From: Tepidibacter thalassicus DSM 15285
GTDB taxonomy: Bacteria > Bacillota > Clostridia > Peptostreptococcales > Peptostreptococcaceae
Assembly: GCF_900129915.1 (NCBI RefSeq)
Contig: NZ_FQXH01000007.1
Span: forward strand, 124,001 to 188,000
DNA length: 64,000 bases
Direction: 5' to 3'
Shown: positions 27,364 to 37,266 of the stretch, one piece after another
Layout: each line of letters opens with the position of its first letter
Position numbering within the stretch: the first letter of the stretch is position 1
Notes under the pieces: generated by a model
Told to the model about the DNA's origin: nothing
What the model saw: only the letters and a program-made list of their open reading frames with translations
Database searches by the model: none
Program-made: the position numbers and the translations under genes

Positions 27364-27392
27364 TAATTCGACATTTATATTATATTTCCTTC
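27364..27392 (-). promoter_or_regulatory. Sigma-H promoter with overlapping 0A box for spo0A
   Basis: On the minus strand, GAAGGAAAT (27384-27392) and GTCGAATTA (27364-27372), 11 bp apart, both match the sigma-H consensus RNAGGAWWW and RNNGAATWW. TGTCGAA (27367-27373) is a consensus 0A box sitting on the -10, so Spo0A~P could regulate its own gene. Confidence 0.7.
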
Positions 27393-27432
27393 TTAATTAT
27401 TTTTAAATTTTAAAAAAATATAATAAGTAGTT

Positions 27433-28446
27433 TTAATTCAACATCCAATCTATAAATATTGCATACCCTTTTTTAGGATCATTTACAAATACATGTGTTA
27501 TTGCCCCAACTAATTTTCCATTTTGTATTATAGGTGCCCCACTCATTCCTTGTATTATACCTCCTGTATACTCAAGTAATTCTCTATCTGTTATTTCTAC
27601 TATCATACTTTTCGATTCAGGAGATTTCTGATGAAATATTTTTCGTATTTTTACCTTATATTTTTTTATATTATTATTTTCATCTGGAAATAATAAATAT
27701 GCATTTCCTTTTTTTACTTCATAATAATGAGCTACTTCCATTGGCTTTCCTAAACTCAAATCAAAAATATTATTAATTTTTCCCTTTATTCCAAAAGAAG
27801 TATTTCTATCAAACATTCCTATTATATTATCTTCTTCGAATTCACCTATTACTTCTCCAGGCATTCCAGACATTCCTTTTTTTATCCTTATTGTTTTAGG
27901 TTTGTATAAATTACCATTTTTAACTTCAATCAATTCCCCAGTATCTATATCTGTAATTCCATGGCCCAAAGCAGAAAATTCTCTAGTCTTTTGATTGTAA
28001 TAAGTGAGAGTTCCAATTCCTGCCACTTTATCTCTTACCCATACTCCTATTTTATATTTTTCATTTTTTTCATCTTTATATAATTTTACATTTTTATTCA
28101 AATATAAACCATTCCTTTTTAAAGTTATATTTACAGTATCTTTGTTTATACTATTTAATATTTTTTCTATATCCCTAGCTTTGTTCACTTCTATATTTTC
28201 TACTTTTACAATTATATCGCCTATTTTTATTCCTCTATTTTTTTGTTTTAAATAATTTTCATCAATCCCTATTACTAATACTCCATTTGTATCTAATTTT
28301 ATCCCTACTATATTTCCAAGAGGAACTAAATATAATTTCTCTTTATTATAGGCTTGAGTAAATAAATTAAGTGATATAAAAGTTGTCATAATAATAGATA
28401 AAGTTATAATTAAAAACAATATTTTCTTTTTAGAAAATTTTGTCAT
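27433..28446 (-). CDS. spoIVB: SpoIVB serine protease
   Basis: A 337-residue S55 protease with an N-terminal signal/anchor helix (ILFLIITLSIIMTTFISLNLF), a PDZ domain (about 45-130) and the S55 domain. ALGHGITDIDTG holds the catalytic His, KGMSGMPGEV is adjacent, and QGMSGAPII holds the catalytic Ser. Made in the forespore, it cuts SpoIVFA to trigger pro-sigma-K processing in B. subtilis. Here sigma-K seems to lack a pro-sequence, so its role may differ. Start ATG at 28446 after AAGGATGTG. It lies upstream of spo0A, as in most spore formers. Confidence 0.93.
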   Translation of the reverse strand: MTKFSKKKILFLIITLSIIMTTFISLNLFTQAYNKEKLYLVPLGNIVGIKLDTNGVLVIGIDENYLKQKNRGIKIGDIIVKVENIEVNKARDIEKILNSINKDTVNITLKRNGLYLNKNVKLYKDEKNEKYKIGVWVRDKVAGIGTLTYYNQKTREFSALGHGITDIDTGELIEVKNGNLYKPKTIRIKKGMSGMPGEVIGEFEEDNIIGMFDRNTSFGIKGKINNIFDLSLGKPMEVAHYYEVKKGNAYLLFPDENNNIKKYKVKIRKIFHQKSPESKSMIVEITDRELLEYTGGIIQGMSGAPIIQNGKLVGAITHVFVNDPKKGYAIFIDWMLN

Positions 28447-28546
28447 TATTACCACATCCTTAGATTCATTTTACTTTCACTATTAATTTGTCTTAAATTT
28501 AATATTTATATCCGAAACAAATAATTATAATACTGTTAAAAAAAAC

Positions 28547-28580
28547 AAAAAAATAAAGGCATTTAAATGCCTTTATTTTT
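28547..28580 (-). terminator. Terminator of recN
   Basis: A perfect 28-bp palindrome (28551-28578) with A/T runs on both sides. The minus-strand side continues TTTGTTTTTTTT. The recN stop codon lies within it. Confidence 0.85.
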
Positions 28581-30251
28581 TGCAATTTGAAGTATTTCTC
28601 TTGCATGTTCCATAGTTTTCTGTGTTATATTAAGTCCTGCTATTAATCTAGCAATTTCTTTAACTTTGTCTTCTTCACTTAATTTTTCTATTCTTGTGTA
28701 AGTTCTATCTTTTTGAACAATTTTTTCAATATTAAAATGAACATCTGAATTAACAGCAATTTGAGGCAAATGAGTTATACATATAATTTGTTTTTTATTT
28801 GATATAACTTTCAATTTATCTCCTACAACTTGTGCAGCAATCCCACTTATTCCTGTATCAATTTCATCAAAAACCAATGTTTCTACTTTATCTATACCCG
28901 ATAAAATAGTTTTAAGAGCTAACATAAATCTGGACATTTCTCCACCAGATGCTATTTTATAAATAGGTTTTAAATCTTCTCCAATATTGAATGAAATCAT
29001 AAATTCTATAACATCTTTACCATTTTGAGTAAAATCTTCTCTTTCTCCAAAATAAACTTTAAAACTTACGTTTTTCATATTTAAAGAATCAAGTTCATTA
29101 CAAATTTTATCTTCTAGCTCTTTAGCTATTTTTTTTCGTTTTAAAGTTATTTCTTTACTTTTTTCATTTAAATCCTCTTTTATTTTTTTTAAACTTTCTT
29201 TCAATTGCACTATTTTTTCATCTCTACTCAATATTTCATTCAATCTCGAAACAATTTTCTCTTTATATTCTAAAATTTCTTCTATAGTATTTCCATATTT
29301 TCTTCTCAAATTATTTATTGTATCAATTCTAATTTCAATATCATCAAGACTTTTAATATCAAAATCAATATTTTCTTTATAATCTCTTATATCTTTTGAT
29401 AAATCTTGAATTCTATACATTATATCTTCTAAATTTAAATAATAATTTTCTAACTTTTCATCAAAATCTGATAAATCTCCTAAATATTTTAACGCTTTTG
29501 AAATTAAATCAAATGCATTTACATTAGATTCGTATAAATTAAAATACGATTTATTCAAATTAGTATATATCTTTTCACTATTTCTATATACTTCTCTTTG
29601 TTTTAAAAGTTCTTCATATTCGCCTAATCTTAAATTAGCATCCTCTATTTCGTTTATTTGAAACTTTAAAAGATCTATCTCTCTTGCAATTTGTATATCA
29701 TCTTTATTTTCTGTAAGTAGATTTAATTTATTCTTTATTTCTATATATTTTTTATAAACAATTGAATATTCTTTTTTTAAAACTTTTAATTTTTCTTCTC
29801 CATATAAATCTAAAAATTCTATATGCTTTTCTTTATTAAATAACACCTGATTTTCATGTTGAGAATGAACATCAATTAAAAAGGATCCTATTTTTTTTAA
29901 AAAAGAAAGCCTTACATTTCTTCCATTTATTCTACTTATACTTTTTCCATCTGCATAAATTTCCCTTGATATTATTATATTTTCATCTACCGATACATCT
30001 ATTCCATATTCTAAAAGTTCATCTACTAACTTCTTATTTGAAATGCTAAATGTAGCTTCTATTAAACCCTTTTTAACCCCTTTTCTTATAAATGATTTAT
30101 CATTTCTTCCTCCTAAACATAGATTAAGCGCATCTATTATTATAGATTTTCCCGATCCTGTTTCTCCAGTTAATATATTTAACCCATTTTCAAAATTTAA
30201 TCTTACCTCATCTACTAATGCAAAATTTTTTATATATAATTCAAGGATCAT
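28563..30251 (-). CDS. recN: DNA repair ATPase RecN
   Basis: A 562-residue SMC-like protein. N-terminal Walker A GETGSGKSIIIDAL, central coiled coil about 150-370, C-terminal signature SGGEMSRFMLALK and Walker B TLVFDEIDTGISG. It acts early at double-strand breaks. The start is ATG at 30251, 6 nt after AGGAGG. Part of the tlyA-argR-recN-spoIVB-spo0A string. Confidence 0.96.
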   Translation of the reverse strand: MILELYIKNFALVDEVRLNFENGLNILTGETGSGKSIIIDALNLCLGGRNDKSFIRKGVKKGLIEATFSISNKKLVDELLEYGIDVSVDENIIISREIYADGKSISRINGRNVRLSFLKKIGSFLIDVHSQHENQVLFNKEKHIEFLDLYGEEKLKVLKKEYSIVYKKYIEIKNKLNLLTENKDDIQIAREIDLLKFQINEIEDANLRLGEYEELLKQREVYRNSEKIYTNLNKSYFNLYESNVNAFDLISKALKYLGDLSDFDEKLENYYLNLEDIMYRIQDLSKDIRDYKENIDFDIKSLDDIEIRIDTINNLRRKYGNTIEEILEYKEKIVSRLNEILSRDEKIVQLKESLKKIKEDLNEKSKEITLKRKKIAKELEDKICNELDSLNMKNVSFKVYFGEREDFTQNGKDVIEFMISFNIGEDLKPIYKIASGGEMSRFMLALKTILSGIDKVETLVFDEIDTGISGIAAQVVGDKLKVISNKKQIICITHLPQIAVNSDVHFNIEKIVQKDRTYTRIEKLSEEDKVKEIARLIAGLNITQKTMEHAREILQIAKNKGI

Positions 30252-30265
30252 CACAATCCTCCTAT

Positions 30266-30712
30266 CTATATTAACATCCTAAATCTATCTTTTATTTTTT
30301 CTACAAACTCTAAACTCTTTATTAAAATAAATACTGTATCTATACCTGCTATTGTTCCAACTATTTCCTTAAGCTCCAATTCATCTATAGCTTTGGCTAC
30401 TAATTGAGCAGAACCAGGAACAGTTTTTAAACAAACAATATTTTCTGAAGAATCTAAATCTATAAGAACTTCCTTTATTAATCTAATTAACCTATCAGAA
30501 GAGCCTTTTTTTTCTTTTTTTAATGCTGCATATTTATATTTTCCATCTCCAGTCAATACTTTTACGAGCTTTAGCTCCTTAATATCCCTCGAAACTGTAG
30601 CTTGAGTTACATTTATACCATTATCTCTAAGCCTTTGCGCAAGATCTTCTTGAGTTTCTATCTCTTCATTTTCAATTATTTCAAGTATTTTACTATGTCT
30701 TGATATTTTCAA
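30266..30712 (-). CDS. argR: Arginine repressor
   Basis: A 148-residue ArgR/AhrC. N-terminal winged helix (KILEIIENEEIETQEDLAQRLRD...VTQATVSRDIKELKLVKV) and C-terminal Arg-binding hexamerisation domain with GSAQLVAKAID and GTIAGIDTVFI. It represses arginine synthesis genes when arginine is plentiful. TTG start 7 nt after AGGAGG. Some clostridia have nadK between tlyA and argR; here there are only 15 bp. Confidence 0.95.
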   Translation of the reverse strand: MKISRHSKILEIIENEEIETQEDLAQRLRDNGINVTQATVSRDIKELKLVKVLTGDGKYKYAALKKEKKGSSDRLIRLIKEVLIDLDSSENIVCLKTVPGSAQLVAKAIDELELKEIVGTIAGIDTVFILIKSLEFVEKIKDRFRMLI

Positions 30713-30727
30713 AATAATTCCTCCTAA

Positions 30728-31528
30728 TCAAAGATTTACATGGGAATTACTTACTACTTCTAAAATAACATCTTTATATTCTTTTTTATCAGTGTTCTCA
30801 TTTTTTCTTATGTATAATAAATATTCTATATTCCCTTCAGGTCCTTTTATTGGCGAATAATCTAAATTCAAAATTTCAAACCCAATTTCCACAGCAAAAT
30901 CTACTATCTTTTCTATAACTTCTATGTGAGTTTCTTTTTCTCTTACTACTCCTTTTTTTCCCACCTTTTCTCTACCTGCTTCAAATTGAGGTTTTATTAA
31001 AGCTACTACTTCTCCATTATCTTTTAAAAGTTCCTTAGCTTTTGGAAGTACCAATTTTAAAGATATAAAAGAAACATCTATTGATGCAAAATCGGCATAT
31101 TCTCCTATATCTTCAAATTTCACATGCCTTATATTAGTTCTCTCCATACATACAACTCTATCATCTTGCCTTAATTTCCAAGCAAGCTGTCCATATCCTA
31201 CGTCTATTGAATAAACCTTTTTAGCTTTATTTTGAAGCATACAATCTGTAAACCCACCAGTTGATGCCCCTATATCCAAACATACTTTGTTTTCTAAATC
31301 TATACCAAAATTTTTTATAGATTTTTCCAGCTTTAATCCTCCTCTACTTACATACGGAATAGGATTTCCTTTTACTTGTATTTTACAGTCTTCTTTAACA
31401 CTTGTCCCTGCTTTATCACATCTTTGACCATCTATAAACACAAGCCCTGCCATTATTGCCTTTTTAGCTCGTTCTCTGCTCTCAAAATATCCTTGTTCTA
31501 CTAGCAATATATCTATTCTCTTTTTCAT
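30728..31528 (-). CDS. tlyA: TlyA-type rRNA 2'-O-methyltransferase
   Basis: A 266-residue protein: S4 RNA-binding domain at residues 2-65 (RIDILLVEQGYFESRERAKKAIMAG) then an FtsJ-like methyltransferase with CLDIGASTGGFTDCML (SAM motif) and ASIDVSFISLKLVLP. TlyA of mycobacteria 2'-O-methylates 16S/23S rRNA cytidines; the clostridial substrate is assumed. Co-transcribed with dxs (8 bp apart). Confidence 0.92.
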   Translation of the reverse strand: MKKRIDILLVEQGYFESRERAKKAIMAGLVFIDGQRCDKAGTSVKEDCKIQVKGNPIPYVSRGGLKLEKSIKNFGIDLENKVCLDIGASTGGFTDCMLQNKAKKVYSIDVGYGQLAWKLRQDDRVVCMERTNIRHVKFEDIGEYADFASIDVSFISLKLVLPKAKELLKDNGEVVALIKPQFEAGREKVGKKGVVREKETHIEVIEKIVDFAVEIGFEILNLDYSPIKGPEGNIEYLLYIRKNENTDKKEYKDVILEVVSNSHVNL

Positions 31529-31536
31529 AATAATTA

Positions 31537-33402
31537 TTACCTTCCTATATTTATTTCTTTTAATACTCTATCAACTATTTTTTCACTAGATAATCCATAT
31601 TTATTGTAAAGTATATCTACACTTCCATGTTCTATAAAAATATCTGGAAGTGCTATATTCACTATTTTACCCTTAAATTCTAAATTAGACAAAATAAAAG
31701 TTACTTTTTCTCCAAAACCTCCAGTTAAAACATTATCTTCAACAGTAAATATATATTTGTACTTTTCACTTAAATGTTTCAACATATTTTCATCTAAAGG
31801 TTTCAAAAATCTACCATTGACAACAGTAATGCAAAATCCTTTTTGTTTTAATATATCTGCTGCTTTTACGGAATTTTTAACTACATTTCCTATTGCAATA
31901 ATCGCTATATCTTTCCCATTTTTCAACATTTCCCATTTTCCTAATTTTAAATCAATATTTTCACTTTGAAGTTCTACAGCTTCCCCTCTAGGATACCTTA
32001 TCGCAACAGGTCCTTTTATTCCAATAGATAATTCTATCATTTTTTCAAGTTCTAATTTATCTTTAGGAGCCATGATTGTTAAATTAGGTATTGAATTTAA
32101 ATAACTCAAATCAAATACACCGTGATGAGTTTCCCCATCTGCACCAACAAGCCCTGCTCTATCAAGTAAAAATGTAACAGGTAAATTTTGAAGAGCAACA
32201 TCATGTATTATTTGATCATATCCTCTTTGAAGAAATGTAGAATATACAGCAAAATAAGGTCTAATTTCATTTGCAGCAAGTCCTGCAGCAAATGCAACTG
32301 CATGTCCCTCAGCTATCCCTACATCAAAAAATCTATCTGGATAAATTTCTTTAAATTTACTAAGTCCTGTTCCAGATGGCATAGCAGCAGTTATTGCAGC
32401 TATTTTCTTATTTTCTTTTGCAAGAGATACAAGTTTATTTCCTACAACTTCCGAATAACTTTCTTTATTGCTTTTTTCGATACCTTTTTCTACATCAAAA
32501 GGTCCAACTCCATGATACTTATCTGGTTCATTTTCTGCAAATCTATATCCTTTTCCTTTTTTAGTAACTACATGTATAAGTACTGGTCCATTTACACTTT
32601 TTATTTTATTAAAAGTTTCTATTAATTCTTTAATATTATGTCCATCTATAGGTCCAAAATATTTTATCCCCATTTCTTCAAATAAAACACCTTCACTCAC
32701 AAGGTATTTCACACTATCTTTAAGTTTATCAGCCGTCTTATAAACTGCATTTCCAATTTTAGGTATAATATTTGTTATATTTTCAAATTCATTTTTAATT
32801 TTTTTATAAGCTTTATTAGTTCTAAGTTTTAATAAATAATTAGACACACTTCCTACATTTTTATCTATAGACATTTCATTGTCATTTAAAACAACTATCA
32901 TATTTGTTTTTATATGTCCCAAATGATTTAGTGCTTCAAATGCCATGCCACCAGTTAATGCTCCATCTCCTATCACAGAAATTACAAAATTATTTTCTTT
33001 TTTTATATCTCTAGCCATGGCAAGTCCAAGTCCAACTGAAATCGAAGTAGAACTATGTCCTGTATCAAATATATCATGATCACTTTCACATTTTTTAGGA
33101 AAACCACTAAGTCCTTTAAACTTTCTTAATGTATCAAATTTATCTCTTCTTCCAGTTAAAATCTTATGAACATAAGCCTGATGTCCAACATCCCATATTA
33201 TTTTATCCTTTGGACTTTTAAATATATAATGAAGAGTAACAGTAAGTTCAACTATTCCTAAATTTGAAGCTAAATGCCCACCAGTTTTAGATATCGACCT
33301 AACCAAAAATTTTCTAATTTCATTAATTAAAACATCTAATTCATTTATATTTAACTTTTTCAAATCCTCAGGACTATTTACATTGTATAAATATTTATAC
33401 AT
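31537..33402 (-). CDS. dxs: 1-deoxy-D-xylulose-5-phosphate synthase
   Basis: A 621-residue thiamin-diphosphate enzyme, first step of the MEP isoprenoid pathway. HLASNLGIVELTV near the start, ThDP motif GDGALTGGMAFEALNH, transketolase domain GIAEGHAVAFAAGLA and TFLLDRAGLVGADGETHHG are all present. It joins pyruvate and glyceraldehyde-3-phosphate. Next to ispA, which uses the products. Confidence 0.97.
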   Translation of the reverse strand: MYKYLYNVNSPEDLKKLNINELDVLINEIRKFLVRSISKTGGHLASNLGIVELTVTLHYIFKSPKDKIIWDVGHQAYVHKILTGRRDKFDTLRKFKGLSGFPKKCESDHDIFDTGHSSTSISVGLGLAMARDIKKENNFVISVIGDGALTGGMAFEALNHLGHIKTNMIVVLNDNEMSIDKNVGSVSNYLLKLRTNKAYKKIKNEFENITNIIPKIGNAVYKTADKLKDSVKYLVSEGVLFEEMGIKYFGPIDGHNIKELIETFNKIKSVNGPVLIHVVTKKGKGYRFAENEPDKYHGVGPFDVEKGIEKSNKESYSEVVGNKLVSLAKENKKIAAITAAMPSGTGLSKFKEIYPDRFFDVGIAEGHAVAFAAGLAANEIRPYFAVYSTFLQRGYDQIIHDVALQNLPVTFLLDRAGLVGADGETHHGVFDLSYLNSIPNLTIMAPKDKLELEKMIELSIGIKGPVAIRYPRGEAVELQSENIDLKLGKWEMLKNGKDIAIIAIGNVVKNSVKAADILKQKGFCITVVNGRFLKPLDENMLKHLSEKYKYIFTVEDNVLTGGFGEKVTFILSNLEFKGKIVNIALPDIFIEHGSVDILYNKYGLSSEKIVDRVLKEINIGR

Positions 33403-33525
33403 TTTTTCATCCTACTTTCTCAATATTTTTTAATATAAATATACCCTAGTATTTATACTAGGATATATCCATACACATTATATATGCTTAAAACATAGAT
33501 ATTATAGCATATAAAAAATTCATTT

Positions 33526-33975
33526 TCAAATCATTATATTTGCAATTACAATACCAAGTATAGCTCCTGAAATAACTTCTACTGGAGTATGTCCAATTAA
33601 TTCCTTTAACCTTTTCTCAGTAAAAATATCCTTTTTATGAGCATGAATATCTTCTATCATTTTATTTAAAATTTTAGCTTGTTTACCAACAGCTCTCCTA
33701 ACTCCAGCTGCGTCATACATTACTATTAAAGCTAAAACTAAAGATAATGCAAATTCAACAGAGTCATATCCTTTTTTTATTCCTACACCAGTTGCCAAAC
33801 TCGTTACAAAAGAAGAGTGAGAACTAGGCATTCCTCCTGAACCTACAAATCTTGAAATATCAATTTTCTTTTCAAATACAAATGTAATTACGACCTTTAG
33901 AAGCTGAGCTATAAACCAAGCTGTAAAACAAACCATAAAAACATCATTATTTAATAACCCTTCAAAAAAAGACAT
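33526..33975 (-). CDS. Divergent PAP2 family protein (DUF212)
   Basis: A 149-residue integral membrane protein of the DUF212/divergent PAP2 family (YuiD-like), with GGMPSSHSSFVTSLATGVGI (phosphatase-type SxxxH motif) and three or more helices. PAP2 relatives dephosphorylate lipid phosphates; the substrate is unknown. Its place between dxs and ispA suggests polyprenyl phosphate metabolism, which is inference. Confidence 0.85.
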   Translation of the reverse strand: MSFFEGLLNNDVFMVCFTAWFIAQLLKVVITFVFEKKIDISRFVGSGGMPSSHSSFVTSLATGVGIKKGYDSVEFALSLVLALIVMYDAAGVRRAVGKQAKILNKMIEDIHAHKKDIFTEKRLKELIGHTPVEVISGAILGIVIANIMI

Positions 33976-33989
33976 TAAAATCCTCCTTA

Positions 33990-34880
33990 TTAATAATCTC
34001 TATCAACAATATAATCGGCTAAACATTTCAAGAAATCACCTTTATTTCCAAAATTCGATATATAATATTTAGCTTCAGTTATAAGATTTTTAGCAATCTT
34101 TTTTGATTCTTCAATTCCAAACAATGATGGATATGTAGATTTATTATTTTCCAAATCACTTCCAACATTTTTTCCAAGTTTTGATTCATCTCCAATAATA
34201 TCTAATATATCATCAACTATTTGAAATCCAAGTCCAATATTTTTTGCATAAGCAGTTATATTCTCTAATTGTTCTTCATCTGCTCCTCCTATTATAGCTC
34301 CAGCTCTTAAAGCACCAATAATCATTGCAGATGTTTTATTCATATGGATAAAATCCAAAGTATCCTTATCAATTTTTTTATTTTCACTCTCCAAGTCCAC
34401 AACTTGCCCTGCAATCATTCCATATACTCCTGCAGCTTTAGCTATTTCATTCATAGCCTTTAAATACTTATAACTTTCTTTTTCATATTTTAATGAATGA
34501 TTAATCATAATCTCAAAAGCATAATTTAAAAGCCCATCACCAGCAAGAACTGCTATACCTTCTCCAAAAACTTTATGATTTGTAGGTTTTCCTCTTCTTA
34601 AATCATCATCATCCATCGCCGGTAAGTCATCATGTATCAGAGAATATGTATGTATCATTTCAATTGCACACGCAAAAGGAATACATTCTTCAACATCTCC
34701 TCCAACCAAAGAAGTACTCTCCATTAAAAGTATTGGTCTAAGTCTTTTTCCCCCAGCATCTAAACTGTACTTCATAGACTCAAATAATACCTTTTGATAT
34801 CCCTCTATCTTAGGTATATAATTTTTAAGTTCTTTTTCAAAATATTCCTTTTTACTATTAAATTCCTTCTTAAACTCCAT
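33990..34880 (-). CDS. ispA: Polyprenyl (farnesyl/geranyl) diphosphate synthase
   Basis: A 296-residue trans-prenyl synthase with both Asp-rich motifs: LIHDDLPAMDDDDLRRGKPTNH (first DDxxxxD) and IVDDILDIIGD (second). It extends DMAPP/IPP to farnesyl diphosphate, supplying polyprenyl carriers. The start is ATG at 34880, one base after the xseB stop, with GGGGAGG upstream. Confidence 0.95.
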   Translation of the reverse strand: MEFKKEFNSKKEYFEKELKNYIPKIEGYQKVLFESMKYSLDAGGKRLRPILLMESTSLVGGDVEECIPFACAIEMIHTYSLIHDDLPAMDDDDLRRGKPTNHKVFGEGIAVLAGDGLLNYAFEIMINHSLKYEKESYKYLKAMNEIAKAAGVYGMIAGQVVDLESENKKIDKDTLDFIHMNKTSAMIIGALRAGAIIGGADEEQLENITAYAKNIGLGFQIVDDILDIIGDESKLGKNVGSDLENNKSTYPSLFGIEESKKIAKNLITEAKYYISNFGNKGDFLKCLADYIVDRDY

Positions 34881-34881
34881 A

Positions 34882-35100
34882 TTAATCCTCCCCATATTCA
34901 AACTCTAATTCTTCAAAATCTTCATCTGAAAATTTTGTTATCTTAAATTCAGCAGTTTCCAATAAATTATTACAATACCTATATAACTTAATACCTTCTT
35001 CATAAAGTTTTAACGATTCATCTAAGGAAACTGCTTCCCCTTCTAATTTTTCAAGTATTTCCTCTAATCGCTTATAAGCTTCTTCATATTTCACAATCAA
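34882..35100 (-). CDS. xseB: Exodeoxyribonuclease VII small subunit
   Basis: A 72-residue Xse[45 protein letters not shown] is the family's two-helix hairpin. With XseA it degrades single-stranded DNA. TTG at 35100 overlaps the xseA stop (TTGA); GTG two codons later is possible. Confidence 0.95.
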   Translation of the reverse strand: MIVKYEEAYKRLEEILEKLEGEAVSLDESLKLYEEGIKLYRYCNNLLETAEFKITKFSDEDFEELEFEYGED

Positions 35101-36305
35101 TCTACCTCTCTTAACTTTATATTCTCTATTTTACAATTTATATCAGCTTTTTTTAATAATATTTTAATACTATCCCCTACATTTAACTTTTCAGGAGTTT
35201 TTACTATTTTATTATCCTTCTCAACTAAAGCATATCCTCTTGACATAACTGATAAAGGACTTAAATTATGCAAATTTTTCCCCAAATTATTCAATTGCTC
35301 TCTTTTAAATTTCAATTTATTCACTAATGACTTGTTAATATCTTCAAATATTAAATTCAATTTTTCTCTTTTGTCTTTCTTTATAAAATTAGAAAATGTA
35401 AATTCTATACCATTTTTTATATTTTCAATTTTAAATCTGTTTGTATCTATTATATTTTTAAAAGATTTATCCATTCTATTTTTTACACTTTCAAGCTTAT
35501 ACTTAACATCTACATATGAAGGTACAACAATTTCTGCAGCAGCAGAAGGAGTTGGTGCTCTAAAATCTGCTACAAAATCCGAAATTGTAAAATCTGTTTC
35601 ATGCCCCACAGCAGAAATTATAGGAATTTTAGATTTAAATATACTTCTTGCCACTATCTCTTCATTAAAAGAGTACAATTCTTCTATTGATCCTCCACCT
35701 CTACTTAATATTATAACATCTACATTATTAAATTTATTGAAAAAATCAATTGCCTTTACTATATTATCTGCCGATTTATTTCCTTGAACAAGTACTGGAT
35801 ATATCTTTATATTTACTTTTGGGTATCTCCTACTTATAACATTTATTATATCTTTAATAGCTGCTCCAGTAGGAGATGTAATAACCCCTATATTCTTAGG
35901 CATGATGGGAATTTCTTTTTTATATCTTTTATCAAACAAACCTTCTTTTTCTAATTTATCTTTAAGTTTTACAAATTCTATATATAAATCTCCTATACCT
36001 TCAATATCTATAGAATTAATGTGAAATTGATAACTTCCATCTCTTTCATATAAAGATATATACCCAGCTGCAACTACATTAAGTCCTTCCCTTAAATCTA
36101 TATTTATAAGTTTATTATTTTTAAATACAACACAATTTATTTTAGAATTTTTATCCTTTAAAGACAAATATATATTTCCATTACTATGTACTTTTAAATT
36201 AGATATTTCCCCTTTTATTCTCAAATTATAAAGTATAGGATCATTTACAAGTATTCTCTTTATATATGAATTTATTTCACTTACCGAAAGAGCTTTTAAT
36301 TTCAT
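35097..36305 (-). CDS. xseA: Exodeoxyribonuclease VII large subunit
   Basis: A 402-residue XseA: N-terminal OB fold ([28 protein letters not shown]), catalytic core with [69 protein letters not shown], and a C-terminal helical region. It cleaves single-stranded DNA to oligonucleotides. Its start lies inside the end of the Kae1-like gene (29-bp overlap). Confidence 0.96.
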   Translation of the reverse strand: MKLKALSVSEINSYIKRILVNDPILYNLRIKGEISNLKVHSNGNIYLSLKDKNSKINCVVFKNNKLINIDLREGLNVVAAGYISLYERDGSYQFHINSIDIEGIGDLYIEFVKLKDKLEKEGLFDKRYKKEIPIMPKNIGVITSPTGAAIKDIINVISRRYPKVNIKIYPVLVQGNKSADNIVKAIDFFNKFNNVDVIILSRGGGSIEELYSFNEEIVARSIFKSKIPIISAVGHETDFTISDFVADFRAPTPSAAAEIVVPSYVDVKYKLESVKNRMDKSFKNIIDTNRFKIENIKNGIEFTFSNFIKKDKREKLNLIFEDINKSLVNKLKFKREQLNNLGKNLHNLSPLSVMSRGYALVEKDNKIVKTPEKLNVGDSIKILLKKADINCKIENIKLREVD

Positions 36306-37266
36306 TTTTTATCCCACCTAAAAAATTATTCAACCCGATTATCGAAACTCCTATAGCATTGTCTTTTGCACAATCTGGTCTAGTAAAATAAGTATTTATA
36401 TTATATTGTTTTAAATTCTCACTCAAATTCAAACTCACATACTTACTAGAAGATACTCCTCCAACAAATAATATGTCTTTTAAATTATATTTTTTACTTA
36501 AATACACTAACGCTTTTAATAATGAATCTGAAACTACATTTAATGTGAGTTTAGATATATATTCCTTTGAATAATCTTTTATCAAACTATATATTTTTGT
36601 CTCTACTCCTGAAAAATTCATAAATCCTTTTTCTGAAGAAATTTTTAATTTTTCTACTTCTTCATTAAAATTAACAGCATTTTCATCTAAATAAATTCCA
36701 CATGGAAATGAATATTCAAGTCTTACACCAACTCTATCTATAAGTTGTCCTACGCTTATATCTTTAGTTCCACCTATTATTTCTAAACTATATCCATTTA
36801 ATTCTCTATTTACTAAAAGTATTTCAGTTGTTCCTCCAGACATATGAACACATAAAAATTTACTTTTATTCATTCTTGTATCAAAAAAAGCTGCTTCTAT
36901 ATGCCCTTCTTGATGAGTTGTTTCATATAATGAAACATTTAAAACTCCAGATAAAGCTTTTGCAAATTTATATCCACAATTAAATACCGGCATATAAGAA
37001 CCATCTACAGGTCTTGGTCTTGACGAAACACATATTCCAACTATTTCAAAATCTTTTATTTTAGTTTTTATATTTTCAAACATATCTCCCAAATTATTTA
37101 CATGCTGAAAAAATGCATCTGACTGTCTAAGGCCTTTATTTCCCTTTTTAACACTTAACATTTTTTTATCACTTAAAATTAATTCCTTTTCTAAATTTAT
37201 AGCTGCTATAGAAGTAGTATAGCAGCTTGTATCAATTCCTATAATTATTTTATTTTTGAATTTCAT
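36277..37266 (-). CDS. Kae1/TsaD-like paralogue
   Basis: A 329-residue ASKHA protein related to TsaD. N-terminal GIDTSCYTTSIAAI, the metal-binding HQEGH (TsaD HxxxH), MSGGTTEI and C-terminal PDCAKDNAIGVSIIGL match. Clostridia keep a second such gene between nusB and xseA where Bacillus has folD. TsaD proper makes t6A37 in tRNA; this paralogue's role is not known to me. Overlaps nusB by 17 bp and xseA by 29 bp. Confidence 0.82.
   Translation of the reverse strand: MKFKNKIIIGIDTSCYTTSIAAINLEKELILSDKKMLSVKKGNKGLRQSDAFFQHVNNLGDMFENIKTKIKDFEIVGICVSSRPRPVDGSYMPVFNCGYKFAKALSGVLNVSLYETTHQEGHIEAAFFDTRMNKSKFLCVHMSGGTTEILLVNRELNGYSLEIIGGTKDISVGQLIDRVGVRLEYSFPCGIYLDENAVNFNEEVEKLKISSEKGFMNFSGVETKIYSLIKDYSKEYISKLTLNVVSDSLLKALVYLSKKYNLKDILFVGGVSSSKYVSLNLSENLKQYNINTYFTRPDCAKDNAIGVSIIGLNNFLGGIKNEIKSSFGK

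Noticed and set aside
32188-32625. 145-codon plus-strand frame inside dxs
   Set aside because: Antisense of conserved dxs motifs, low-complexity protein rich in Ser, Tyr and Phe, no RBS.
33441-33466. Terminator between the DUF212 gene and dxs
   Set aside because: An 8-bp stem CCTAGTAT/ATACTAGG exists, but without a U tract on the minus strand; not strong enough to list.
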